Program-made: the position numbers and the translations under genes
The notes under the pieces: model-generated
The model's input: the letters and a program-made list of their open reading frames with translations, nothing else
The model's database searches: none
Told to the model about the DNA's origin: nothing
Part shown: positions 1 through 5,738 of the stretch, in pieces
Layout: every line of letters starts with the position of its first letter
Position numbering within the stretch: position 1 is the stretch's first letter
Source of the DNA: Prolixibacteraceae bacterium
Lineage (GTDB): Bacteria > Bacteroidota > Bacteroidia > Bacteroidales > Prolixibacteraceae
Assembly: GCA_027451165.1 (NCBI GenBank)
Contig: DAIDJX010000122.1
Coordinates: 1-9,369 of the forward strand
DNA length: 9,369 nucleotides
Reading direction: 5' to 3'

Positions 1-135
1 AGGCAGGAACCAACCCTGATATTTACCCTTTCAGTTGAAAAATTTCCGCAAGTAATTGATTTATTGGTTCAACTTAATATCTGCCGAAAGGTGGAATGGG
101 AAAAGTATGTTCAGGAAAGAACAAGTTATTTTTAA
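1..135 (+). CDS. C-terminal fragment of an unidentified protein (5' end outside window)
   Basis: The first reading frame is open from base 1 to a TAA at 133-135 and codes for the last 44 residues of a protein. The fragment reads like a beta-alpha-beta end of a small soluble domain (PTLIFTLSVEKFPQVIDLL, then a basic/acidic tail ending in RTSYF), with one Cys. I do not recognise the family from so short a piece. The next gene starts 18 bases downstream on the same strand with no terminator between, so the two are probably co-transcribed. It is reported because the frame is open to the window edge and its stop is placed as expected for an operon; without the upstream sequence the gene call itself is only moderately sure. 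Confidence 0.5.
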   Translation, partial: RQEPTLIFTLSVEKFPQVIDLLVQLNICRKVEWEKYVQERTSYF

Positions 136-153
136 ATTTTAAAACTTAAAGCA

Positions 154-612
154 ATGAAAAACAAGAATTTAAACATGGTTTGGATGGCTGTGGCTATCCT
201 GTTGATTTCAGTGATCATTTCCCCGGCACAAAGAGGATTCCGGGGCGGTAATGGTAATTATTGCTGTTACAACATTCCCGGGTTAACGGAAGAACAAAAA
301 TCCGGCATATTAAAGCTGCAGCAGGAGCATAGAACGGAAATGCAGCAAATCCGGGATACCTGGAGAAGATCGGCTACTCCCGAAGGACGGGAGGCTCACC
401 TTGCCCTTGTCAGTCAAAAAATGAATGACCATAGGAATGCTGTCAGAAGCTTGCTGAATGAGGATCAAAAAGCTGCATTTGGCAATACGCAAAGGAGAGG
501 ACTGGGAAATTTTGAAAAAGGAAACAGTAACGGGAAGAGAAACACCGGTATGCGTTGTGCAAATGGCGGACAGGGGTGGAGACACTGGTACGGATGGTCA
601 GTTAACAATTGA
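154..612 (+). CDS. Spy/CpxP-like small exported protein (LTxxQ motifs)
   Basis: A 152-residue protein with an N-terminal signal peptide (basic start, hydrophobic stretch about 9-22, likely cleavage after the Ala of SPAQ near residue 25). The mature part starts with a Gly/Arg-rich segment and a CC pair (37-38), followed by LTEEQ (44-48), a long charged helix (about 50-98) and a second related motif LNEDQ (101-105). Paired LTxxQ motifs flanking helices are the mark of the Spy/CpxP/CnrX group of periplasmic chaperones and metal or envelope-stress sensors. The C-terminus is Gly, Asn and Arg-rich with C135 and a Trp/His-rich end, likely disordered. It follows the preceding gene by 18 bases and precedes the DUF2202 lipoprotein by 81 bases. 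The ATG has only an A-rich leader, normal for this phylum. The family-level call is reasonably sure; metal sensing versus chaperone activity is inference. Confidence 0.65.
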   Translation: MKNKNLNMVWMAVAILLISVIISPAQRGFRGGNGNYCCYNIPGLTEEQKSGILKLQQEHRTEMQQIRDTWRRSATPEGREAHLALVSQKMNDHRNAVRSLLNEDQKAAFGNTQRRGLGNFEKGNSNGKRNTGMRCANGGQGWRHWYGWSVNN

Positions 613-693
613 ATACATATTTAAAAATCTAAAAGTCATGTGTTTATGCATCGACTGCATTTAACAATTATCAATTTTTAAAACAACAGTATC

Positions 694-1290
694 ATGAAAC
701 AGAAAATGTTTTTCGGGTTAGTGACAGTTTTCACCCTGTCTCTTTTTATCGCGGCTTGTTCTGAAGGGATTGACAATGCAAGCGAAGATCTTGCCCTGGA
801 ACAAAAAAGCGCTGCTTTGGCTGCATTGGATTGTCCGGTGTGTAATTTCAACACAGTTCTGACTGAAAAGGAAATTGAAGGACTACTGTGGATGAGGGAG
901 GAAGAAAAGGTGGCCAGAGATGTCTATCTGACATTCTATCAGTTATATGGTAGCCTGGTATTCAAAAACATCGCAAAAAGTGAGCAGGCCCATATGGATG
1001 CGATTTTATATCTGATCAATGGCTATAAACTTACTGATCTTGCATCTGCTGAAATCGGGAAATTTACTCCGGGGTTCCAGGCTATTTATGACGGCCTGAT
1101 TGCAGAAGGTAAAAAAGGATTAAAAGAGGCTTTACAGGTTGCGGTGAAAATTGAAGTGATGGACATTGCAGATCTGCAGACGAGCGTTTCAGAGACTAAA
1201 GTTCCCAATTTGGTAAGGGTTTACAATAACCTGATGGCTGCATCCAAGAATCATCTGAAGGCCTTTAATTTTAATCTGTCAAAGTTTTAA
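694..1290 (+). CDS. DUF2202 ferritin-like lipoprotein
   Basis: A 198-residue protein with a lipoprotein signal: hydrophobic core at 6-20 and a lipobox (FIAAC) with Cys22 as the lipidated residue. After a short linker carrying a CPVC motif (47-50) comes a four-helix domain matching DUF2202: LTEKEIEGLLWMREEEKVAR (56-75), SEQAHMDAI (96-104), a long loop with FTPGFQ, KIEVMDIADL (152-161) and SKNHLKAF (184-191). Candidate di-iron ligands are E70 or E71, the E97-x-x-H100 pair, E154 and H187; the second carboxylate/His pair is not a canonical ExxH, so metal binding is inferred from the fold. The family is ferritin-like and mostly uncharacterised; a role in metal or peroxide handling at the membrane is plausible. 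It ends just before a strong terminator and probably belongs to the same transcript as the Spy-like gene. Family call is confident. Confidence 0.85.
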   Translation: MKQKMFFGLVTVFTLSLFIAACSEGIDNASEDLALEQKSAALAALDCPVCNFNTVLTEKEIEGLLWMREEEKVARDVYLTFYQLYGSLVFKNIAKSEQAHMDAILYLINGYKLTDLASAEIGKFTPGFQAIYDGLIAEGKKGLKEALQVAVKIEVMDIADLQTSVSETKVPNLVRVYNNLMAASKNHLKAFNFNLSKF

Positions 1291-1308
1291 AGCTTTGTTT
1301 ATCAATTG

Positions 1309-1351
1309 AACAGAGAGGTTGTTGGTTGATGGCAGCCTCTCTGTTTTTTTT
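1309..1351 (+). terminator. Rho-independent terminator between convergent genes
   Basis: AACAGAGAGG (1309-1318) pairs perfectly with CCTCTCTGTT (1336-1345). The stem extends inward through TTG/CAG with one G-T wobble, to about 13 pairs around an 11-base loop, and is followed by an unbroken T run to 1351. It begins 19 bases after the DUF2202 stop. On the opposite strand the hairpin also lies just past the stop of the NifX-like gene, so it may serve both transcripts, but the T tract favours the plus strand. Confidence 0.9.
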
Positions 1352-1353
1352 AA

Positions 1354-1737
1354 TTAATGATTGCAGGTATGGTCGTGACTGTGGTGGTGCTCATGCTGTT
1401 GACAGCTTTCCCCGCTGTCAGACAATTGACCGACAAGGAACTGTTTTACGGCCTCCGTGGCGTTTCCTGTACAACCCCTTAAGACCTCAATTCCATGGGC
1501 ATTCAATACATTGATGGCTCCGTTTCCAATACCGCCTGCCAGCATCAGTGTCACCCCCTGTGCTGCCAAAACAGACGAAATATTGGATTTACATCCACAT
1601 CCCTGCTCTGAATTGATGGTTTGAATATTGACTATTTCATTTGAGTCAGAAACCGTATAGACACTGTACATGTCACAATGACCAAAATGGTTGTCTATCT
1701 GGTTGTTAAAAGTAACCGGTAATGCGATTTTTTTCAT
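1354..1737 (-). CDS. NifX/NifB-type iron-molybdenum cofactor-binding domain protein with Cys/His-rich tail
   Basis: A 127-residue single-domain protein of the dinitrogenase iron-molybdenum cofactor biosynthesis superfamily (the NifX/NafY/MTH1175-like fold). Visible family marks are the N-terminal strand MKKIALPVT, the HFGHCD motif (17-22), GCGCKSN (46-52), the glycine-rich LAGGIGNGA (66-74) and GIEVLRGCTGNATEAV (82-97). Standalone members bind metal clusters or occur near Fe-S, hydrogenase or cluster-handling genes; they need not mean nitrogen fixation, and no nif structural genes are seen here. The last 16 residues hold seven His and two Cys (C112, C125), a probable metal-binding tail beyond the usual domain. 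Its ATG shares one base with the stop codon of the upstream UPF0251 gene, so the pair is almost certainly translationally coupled. Family call is sure; the physiological ligand is unknown. Confidence 0.88.
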   Translation of the reverse strand: MKKIALPVTFNNQIDNHFGHCDMYSVYTVSDSNEIVNIQTINSEQGCGCKSNISSVLAAQGVTLMLAGGIGNGAINVLNAHGIEVLRGCTGNATEAVKQFLVGQLSDSGESCQQHEHHHSHDHTCNH

Positions 1738-2186
1738 TATTCTTCAATATTTAATTGTGAAATTTCGTCTTTTATACTGACCAATTCATCCGGCCCATAG
1801 CGGTTGCATCCGTCGCATTTGATATGGTTCTCCATCCCTTCAATTAACCGGAAACAACGCCTGCATCTGAACCATTCTTTGTCAAATTCAATATTCCCGC
1901 CACTGATCAGAATGGCTTTTCCTTCTGTAAATGCCATAGCTATCTTCTGAAGCGCCTTGTTATAAATTCTGGTAAAGGTAGGCCGGGATACATTCATCAG
2001 GTCAGATGCTTCGTCCTGCGATAAATTGTCGTAATTAACCAGTTTAAAGGCTTCATATTCATCAAAGTGCAGGATGACGGATTCTGATTCACAGATTGCT
2101 ATTCCGAATGGTTTGAAACCATACATTCTGGGTGGTGTAAATACCTTGCGGTGTTTTTCAGGCCTTGCCATATTCGTTAATTTCAT
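1737..2186 (-). CDS. UPF0251 (DUF134) family DNA-binding protein with C-terminal zinc-ribbon-like motif
   Basis: A 149-residue protein with the UPF0251/DUF134 signature MARPEKHRKV (6-15), a PP and FKPFG stretch, FDEYEAFKLV (41-50) and a sigma-70 region-4-like helix-turn-helix at about 54-80 (LSQDEASDLMNVSRPTFTRI), then KAILISGGNIEF. The C-terminal part has two Cys-x2-Cys pairs (C108/C111 and C124/C127), which look like a small zinc ribbon. Family members usually start at MPRP or MARP, so the more likely start is Met6 (ATG at 2171-2169); the first ATG lies within or upstream of the probable transcription start of the promoter described at 2188-2219. It is likely the regulator of its own operon, and perhaps of the divergent cyd operon; both targets are inferred. 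It is followed with a one-base overlap by the NifX-like gene, a pairing also known elsewhere. Confidence 0.88.
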   Translation of the reverse strand: MKLTNMARPEKHRKVFTPPRMYGFKPFGIAICESESVILHFDEYEAFKLVNYDNLSQDEASDLMNVSRPTFTRIYNKALQKIAMAFTEGKAILISGGNIEFDKEWFRCRRCFRLIEGMENHIKCDGCNRYGPDELVSIKDEISQLNIEE

Positions 2187-2187
2187 G

Positions 2188-2219
2188 CAAAAATAATGAA
2201 CGTGCGTTTATAATCCAAA
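2188..2219 (-). promoter_or_regulatory. Predicted Bacteroidota-type promoter of the UPF0251-NifX-like operon
   Basis: On the minus strand TTTG (2219-2216), exactly 20 bases and TATTTTTG (2195-2188) match the Bacteroidota -33/-7 consensus (TTTG, 19-21 bases, TAnnTTTG). Transcription would begin near 2181-2183, inside or just past the first ATG (2186-2184), which favours Met6 at 2171 as the true start. The match is read by eye and no start site has been mapped. Confidence 0.5.
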
Positions 2220-2256
2220 TATTGGATAATTTTTTATAATCCTGCGTTCATAATTA
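2196..2256. repeat. Nested direct and inverted repeats in the divergent control region
   Basis: The 103-base gap between the UPF0251 gene and the cyd operon holds several repeats. TTTATAATCC occurs exactly twice, at 2207-2216 and 2233-2242 (26 bases apart). ATGAACG (2196-2202) and CGTTCAT (2245-2251) form an outer inverted repeat. TGCGTTTATAATCC (2203-2216) resembles TGCGTTCATAATTA (2243-2256) at 11 of 14 bases. The perfect inverted repeat at 2213-2227 lies inside. Such spacing suggests several protein sites between divergent promoters. I found no convincing plus-strand consensus promoter for the cyd operon; TATTTTTA at 2266-2273 is the best -7-like element. Confidence 0.5.
2213..2227. promoter_or_regulatory. 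Candidate operator: perfect inverted repeat overlapping the -33 box
   Basis: ATCCAA (2213-2218) and TTGGAT (2222-2227) form a perfect inverted repeat around ATA. It covers the TTTG box of the predicted minus-strand promoter, the position expected for a repressor. The binding protein is not known; autoregulation by UPF0251 or binding by the nearby Crp/Fnr protein are both possible. Confidence 0.45.
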
Positions 2257-2289
2257 TTTTATTTCTATTTTTATAGGGAATCCAATGAT

Positions 2290-2505
2290 ATGAATCTTTT
2301 AAGGAGAATCTTCCGATTTTATTACGATGGTTTTATGAGCATGACCATTGGCAGGAGTTTGTGGATGATCATCCTGGTCAAGCTGGTTATCATCTTCGCC
2401 ATTTTTAAATTATTCTTTTTTCCTGATTTCCTGGGCAGTCGGTTTGACAAGCAGGAGGATAAGGCAGAATATGTGACTAAGGAACTATTAAATAAACTAC
2501 CATGA
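2290..2505 (+). CDS. DUF4492 small membrane protein, first gene of the cytochrome bd operon
   Basis: A 71-residue protein with a basic, aromatic N-terminus (RRIFRFYYDGFMSMTIGRSL, 5-24), one membrane helix (about 24-45, ending KLFFFPDF) and a charged C-terminal tail. The FYxDGFxxMTxGRxLW pattern and the LFFFPxFL end match DUF4492, a small family encoded directly upstream of cydA in Bacteroidota and Campylobacterota. Its function is not established; the conserved position suggests an accessory or assembly role in cytochrome bd. The start ATG has AGGGA about 10 bases upstream, while an out-of-frame ATG at 2285 runs into a stop at once. The stop codon lies one base before the cydA ATG, so the two are probably translationally coupled. 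Family call is confident. Confidence 0.87.
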   Translation: MNLLRRIFRFYYDGFMSMTIGRSLWMIILVKLVIIFAIFKLFFFPDFLGSRFDKQEDKAEYVTKELLNKLP

Positions 2506-2506
2506 T

Positions 2507-4048
2507 ATGGATCCATCATTAATTGACTGGTCGAGGGCGCAGTTTGCGCTGACGGCTATTTACCACTGGTTTTTTGTACCGCTGACGCTTGGACTTTCGT
2601 TCATTATCGCTTTTATGGAGACTATGTACATCAGAACCGGGGATGAGCATTGGAAGAGGATCACCAAATACTGGATGACCCTTTTCGGCATTAACTTCGC
2701 GATCGGTGTTGCCACCGGGATTATTCTGGAGTTTGAATTTGGCACCAACTGGTCCAATTACTCCTGGTTTGTCGGGGATATCTTCGGGGCTCCCCTGGCC
2801 ATTGAAGGAATCCTTGCCTTCTTTCTGGAAAGTACTTTTATAGCCGTTATGTTCTTCGGCTGGAACAAGGTGGGTAAAAAGTTTCACCTGCTTTCCACGT
2901 GGCTGGTTGCAGCAGGCGCTAATCTCTCTGCTTTGTGGATTCTGGTGGCTAATGCCTGGATGCAATATCCGGCAGGTATGCATTTCAACCCGGACACGGC
3001 AAGGAACGAAATGGTCAATTTCTGGGAGGTGCTCTTCTCTCCGGTGGCTATCAACAAGTTTCTTCATACGGTGCAGTCGGGTTATGTACTGGCATCTGTA
3101 TTTGTAATCGGGATCAGCTCATGGTACCTGTTAAAAAAGAGGGAGGAGATGCTTGCGAAAAGGAGTATGCTGGTGGCTGGTGTATTCGGACTGGTGATGT
3201 CGGTTTTTATTATCGTGACCGGTGACCATTCAGCCCGCTTGATGGCAAAGTATCAACCGGTGAAATTTGCTGCCATGGAAAATCTCTATGAAGGTCAGAC
3301 CCATGCTCCCCTTGTGGCATTCGGAATGCTGAAGGTGAATGAAAGCATGGAGGAGCATAAAAAAGAAGATTTTATTTTCAAGCTGGAGATACCCAATTTC
3401 CTTTCCTATATGGCTTTTCTGGATGCCAATGCTTATGTGCCGGGAATCAAAGACCTGATTCATGGCAATCCGGAAAGGAATATCATGCCGACAACGGAAA
3501 AGATCGATAAAGGCAGGGTTGCTATAAGCGCCCTGAAAACTTATAAGGAGGCAAAAAAATCGGGAGATACTGCAAAATCTGACAGCGCCTTAACACTGTT
3601 GAATGCGAATTTTAACCACTTCGGTTATGGATTTCTAAAGGATGAACATGAAGCCATTCCACCCATCAAACTGACTTTTTATTCTTTCCGGATCATGGTC
3701 GGATTGGGCTTTTTATTTGTACTCCTGTTCATCATCTCCTTGTGGCTGGTACTTAAAAATAAAACGGCAAACAAAAAGTGGTTTTATTACAGCGCTATTT
3801 GTATGATTCCACTGGCTTACCTGGCTACCCAGATGGGTTGGATGGTGGCGGAGGTTGGCCGGCAGCCGTGGATCATCCAGGATGTCATGCCGGTTTCTGC
3901 AGCGGTTTCCAAACTAACCACCGGATCAGTTCAGGTGACCTTTGTTCTGTTTGCTATCACCTTTACTGTTCTGCTTATCGCTGATATCAAAATTTTGCTG
4001 ACTCAAATCAAAAAAGGACCGAAGGAAGGAGGAACCTCCCATGTTTGA
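2507..4048 (+). CDS. cydA: Cytochrome bd ubiquinol/menaquinol oxidase subunit I
   Basis: A 513-residue integral membrane protein, the catalytic subunit of cytochrome bd, which oxidises quinol and reduces oxygen to water. Residues known from E. coli CydA are in place: H20 (H19, heme b595), E100 and E108 (E99, E107) in LAIEGILAFFLEST, H187 (H186) in NKFLHTVQSGY and M397 (M393) in SFRIMVGLGF for heme b558, the quinol-site K253 and E258 in YQPVKFAAMEN, and E449 (E445) just before GRQPW (451-455). The distance from H187 to M397 is 210 residues, close to E. coli (207), so it has the long Q-loop form. No good Shine-Dalgarno precedes the ATG, which sits one base after the DUF4492 stop; re-initiation is likely. 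The 3' end overlaps cydB by 8 bases. Its high oxygen affinity would serve respiration or oxygen scavenging in an anaerobe. Confidence 0.98.
   Translation: MDPSLIDWSRAQFALTAIYHWFFVPLTLGLSFIIAFMETMYIRTGDEHWKRITKYWMTLFGINFAIGVATGIILEFEFGTNWSNYSWFVGDIFGAPLAIEGILAFFLESTFIAVMFFGWNKVGKKFHLLSTWLVAAGANLSALWILVANAWMQYPAGMHFNPDTARNEMVNFWEVLFSPVAINKFLHTVQSGYVLASVFVIGISSWYLLKKREEMLAKRSMLVAGVFGLVMSVFIIVTGDHSARLMAKYQPVKFAAMENLYEGQTHAPLVAFGMLKVNESMEEHKKEDFIFKLEIPNFLSYMAFLDANAYVPGIKDLIHGNPERNIMPTTEKIDKGRVAISALKTYKEAKKSGDTAKSDSALTLLNANFNHFGYGFLKDEHEAIPPIKLTFYSFRIMVGLGFLFVLLFIISLWLVLKNKTANKKWFYYSAICMIPLAYLATQMGWMVAEVGRQPWIIQDVMPVSAAVSKLTTGSVQVTFVLFAITFTVLLIADIKILLTQIKKGPKEGGTSHV
4026..4043 (+). promoter_or_regulatory. 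cydB ribosome-binding site inside a short palindrome
   Basis: AAGGAGG (4026-4032) lies 8 bases before the cydB ATG (4041), the strongest Shine-Dalgarno in the window and unusual for this phylum. It is embedded in GGAGGAACCTCC (4028-4039), which can fold onto itself (GGAG/CTCC around GAAC). Because it lies within the end of cydA, ribosomes finishing cydA would open it, which would couple cydB translation to cydA. Confidence 0.6.
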
Positions 4049-5180
4049 AAATTTGTCACATCTCGCTTTGCAGCAATACTGGTGGGTGATCGTATCCCTG
4101 CTGGGAGCACTGCTGGTATTCCTGTTGTTCGTGCAGGGGGGCCAAACCCTGATCTACCGTCTCGGCAAAGATGATCTCCAGAGGACCCTGCTGGTGAATG
4201 TGCTGGGCAGGAAGTGGGAGTTTACCTTTACGACCCTGGTCACTTTCGGAGGCGCTTTCTTTGCTTCTTTCCCCCTCTTTTACAGCACCAGTTTCGGAGG
4301 CGCCTACTGGGTGTGGATGCTGATCCTGTTTGCCTTTGTGATCCAGGCGGTGTCTTATGAATTCCGGAGCAAACCCGGTAACTTTCTGGGCAAACGTACC
4401 TATGAGACTTTCCTGTTTATCAACGGGTTGGTGGGAACTGTCCTGTTGGGTGCCGCTGTCTCCACTTTTTTCACCGGATCCTCCTTCTCGGTAAATGAAA
4501 ATAACTTCTCTCAGTGGGAAACTCCGTTCCACGGACTCGAAGCAGCCCTGAACATCCAGAACTTATCCCTGGGACTGGCGGTATTCTTTCTTTCCAGAAC
4601 CCTGGCTGTCCTTTTCTTCATTCAGAACGTCAACCATCCGGACATAATGGTACGGGCAAGGAAACAACTGTTATTTGATGCCATTCCTTTCCTGGTTTTC
4701 TTTCTGACTTTCCTGGCATTTCTTTTATTGAAAGATGGTTTTGCCGTTCATCCGCAGACAAAAGAAGTATTCATGGAGCCGTTCAAATACCTCCATAACC
4801 TGCTACAGATGCCTGTCGTCGCGATTCTGTTCCTGTCGGGGGTAGTTTTGGTACTGATCGGGATTCTGAGGACTGCCTTCTGTTTTGAAAAATGCAGTGA
4901 TTACGGAATCTGGTTGTCCGGTACGGGTACTGTCCTGGTAGTTTTTTCCCTTTTCCTGCTGGCCGGCTTCAACCATACCGCCTATTATCCTTCCGTTTTC
5001 GATTTACAGGACTCCCTGACCATCGAAAACAGTTCTTCCAGCCATTATACCCTGACGGCGATGAGTTATGTCTCTCTTTTTGTCCCTCTTGTCCTGGCTT
5101 ACATATTCTTCACCTGGAGGGCTTTAACCCGGAAGAGGATTGACAAAAGTGAGCTTGAACAGGAGAGTCATATATATTGA
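4041..5180 (+). CDS. cydB: Cytochrome bd ubiquinol/menaquinol oxidase subunit II
   Basis: A 379-residue polytopic membrane protein (about eight or nine hydrophobic segments), the structural partner of CydA. Family signs are the N-terminal YWWVIVSLLGALLVFLLFV segment, GRKWEFTFTTLVTFGGAFFA (56-75), AVSYEFRSKPGN (about 103-114) and the C-terminal segment with SLTIENSSSSHYTL followed by a last helix. In place of E. coli TDGFDMG the protein has VQGGQTL (31-37), and E60 stands where E. coli CydB has Asp58, a residue placed in the proton pathway. This looks like the Bacteroidota form of CydB. It overlaps cydA by 8 bases and has a strong Shine-Dalgarno. The short membrane-protein ORF starts 20 bases after its stop. 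Identity is certain from sequence and position. Confidence 0.96.
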   Translation: MFENLSHLALQQYWWVIVSLLGALLVFLLFVQGGQTLIYRLGKDDLQRTLLVNVLGRKWEFTFTTLVTFGGAFFASFPLFYSTSFGGAYWVWMLILFAFVIQAVSYEFRSKPGNFLGKRTYETFLFINGLVGTVLLGAAVSTFFTGSSFSVNENNFSQWETPFHGLEAALNIQNLSLGLAVFFLSRTLAVLFFIQNVNHPDIMVRARKQLLFDAIPFLVFFLTFLAFLLLKDGFAVHPQTKEVFMEPFKYLHNLLQMPVVAILFLSGVVLVLIGILRTAFCFEKCSDYGIWLSGTGTVLVVFSLFLLAGFNHTAYYPSVFDLQDSLTIENSSSSHYTLTAMSYVSLFVPLVLAYIFFTWRALTRKRIDKSELEQESHIY

Positions 5181-5200
5181 ACTTGCTAAATTGAGAAGAT

Positions 5201-5308
5201 ATGTTAAAAGAAATACTTTGGCTTCTGAGTCTCCCGGTGGTCATCTATGTGACCTGGTTAGTGGTGGTTCTGGTAATGAAAAAGTACAATGAAAAGCATA
5301 AAGAGTGA
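5201..5308 (+). CDS. 35-residue single-helix membrane protein, candidate CydX-like subunit
   Basis: A short ORF, ATG at 5201 to TGA at 5306-5308, coding for 35 residues: MLKEILWLLS, a hydrophobic helix (about 5-26, including VVIYVTWLVVVLVM) and a charged tail (KKYNEKHKE). It starts 20 bases after the cydB stop with GAGAAG just upstream, and is in the same direction with no terminator between. Very short single-helix subunits (CydX, 37 residues in E. coli; CydS or CydH elsewhere) are encoded next to cydAB and sit by the heme groups. The size, single helix, charged C-terminal tail and position all fit. There is no clear residue match to E. coli CydX, so homology is not shown and the call rests on position and architecture. 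Automatic gene finders would probably miss it. Confidence 0.7.
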   Translation: MLKEILWLLSLPVVIYVTWLVVVLVMKKYNEKHKE

Positions 5309-5331
5309 ATAATACATAAATTACCCGTAAC

Positions 5332-5339
5332 TATCTTTG
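5332..5339 (+). promoter_or_regulatory. Predicted -7 element for the TSUP gene
   Basis: TATCTTTG (5332-5339) is an exact match to the Bacteroidota -7 consensus TAnnTTTG. It would place transcription start near 5345, about 20 bases before the ATG at 5367. No good TTTG box is seen 19-21 bases upstream, so the promoter is tentative. It suggests the permease gene can be expressed apart from the cyd operon. Confidence 0.35.
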
Positions 5340-5366
5340 TGGACTTTTAAAGCAAATACCCATACT

Positions 5367-5735
5367 ATGAATATGACAACTTTAATACTGCTGATTGCAG
5401 TGGGGCTGGTGACAGGTGTGCTGGGCGGCATGCTGGGGATTGGCGGGGGCCTGATCCTGATCCCCTCCCTGGTTTATATTTTTGGATTCAGTCAACACCA
5501 GGCCATTGGAACCAGTCTGGCCATCATGCTCCCTCCAATCGGTTTGTTTGCCGCCTATAATTATTACAAAGCAGGTCAGGTGAATCTGAAATATGCCTTG
5601 ATTCTGGCGGCAGCCTTTATGATCGGCAGTTATTTCTCCTCCAGACTGGCTGTTAAAATTCCAGAGAATGTGCTGAGAAAAACCTTCAGTATCTTCCTGA
5701 TCCTGGTGGCGCTGAAAATGTTTTTCTCTAAATAA
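5367..5735 (+). CDS. Half-size TauE/SafE (TSUP) family permease
   Basis: A 122-residue membrane protein with four hydrophobic segments, matching one half of the sulfite exporter TauE/SafE family (TSUP). The N-terminal signature GLVTGVLGGMLGIGGGLILI, PSLVYIFGFSQHQAIGTSLA and the later GQVNLKYALI stretch are typical. Full-size members have about 250 residues with two such halves, so this form would act as a dimer; short forms are common in Bacteroidota. The start is taken at ATG 5367 (or ATG 5373): an upstream in-frame TTG at 5337 overlaps the predicted -7 element and adds hydrophilic residues not seen in the family. TSUP proteins move sulfite, sulfoacetate or other small organic anions; the substrate here cannot be read from sequence. 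Its stop is only three bases from the stop of the convergent Crp/Fnr gene. Confidence 0.85.
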   Translation: MNMTTLILLIAVGLVTGVLGGMLGIGGGLILIPSLVYIFGFSQHQAIGTSLAIMLPPIGLFAAYNYYKAGQVNLKYALILAAAFMIGSYFSSRLAVKIPENVLRKTFSIFLILVALKMFFSK

Positions 5736-5738
5736 GTT

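Noticed and set aside
634..652. ATGCA-TCGAC-TGCAT inverted repeat between the Spy-like and DUF2202 genes
   Set aside because: A five-pair stem with no T run; too weak to call a terminator, and no evidence that it is an operator.
458..664. 68-residue plus-strand ORF overlapping the Spy-like gene
   Set aside because: It is in another frame of a gene with clear signal peptide and LTxxQ motifs, and shows no domain or leader of its own.
1354..1737. Evidence for nitrogen fixation from the NifX-like protein
   Set aside because: Standalone members of this superfamily are widespread in non-fixing anaerobes and no nifHDK, nifE, nifN or nifB gene is visible.
2519..3067. 182-residue minus-strand ORF opposite cydA
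   Set aside because: cydA is certain here; the antisense frame is Arg/Pro/His-rich with no recognisable fold, a typical shadow.
5337..5366. TTG start that would add ten residues to the TSUP permease
   Set aside because: It overlaps the predicted -7 element, adds hydrophilic residues before the first helix, and an ATG at 5367 fits the family N-terminus.
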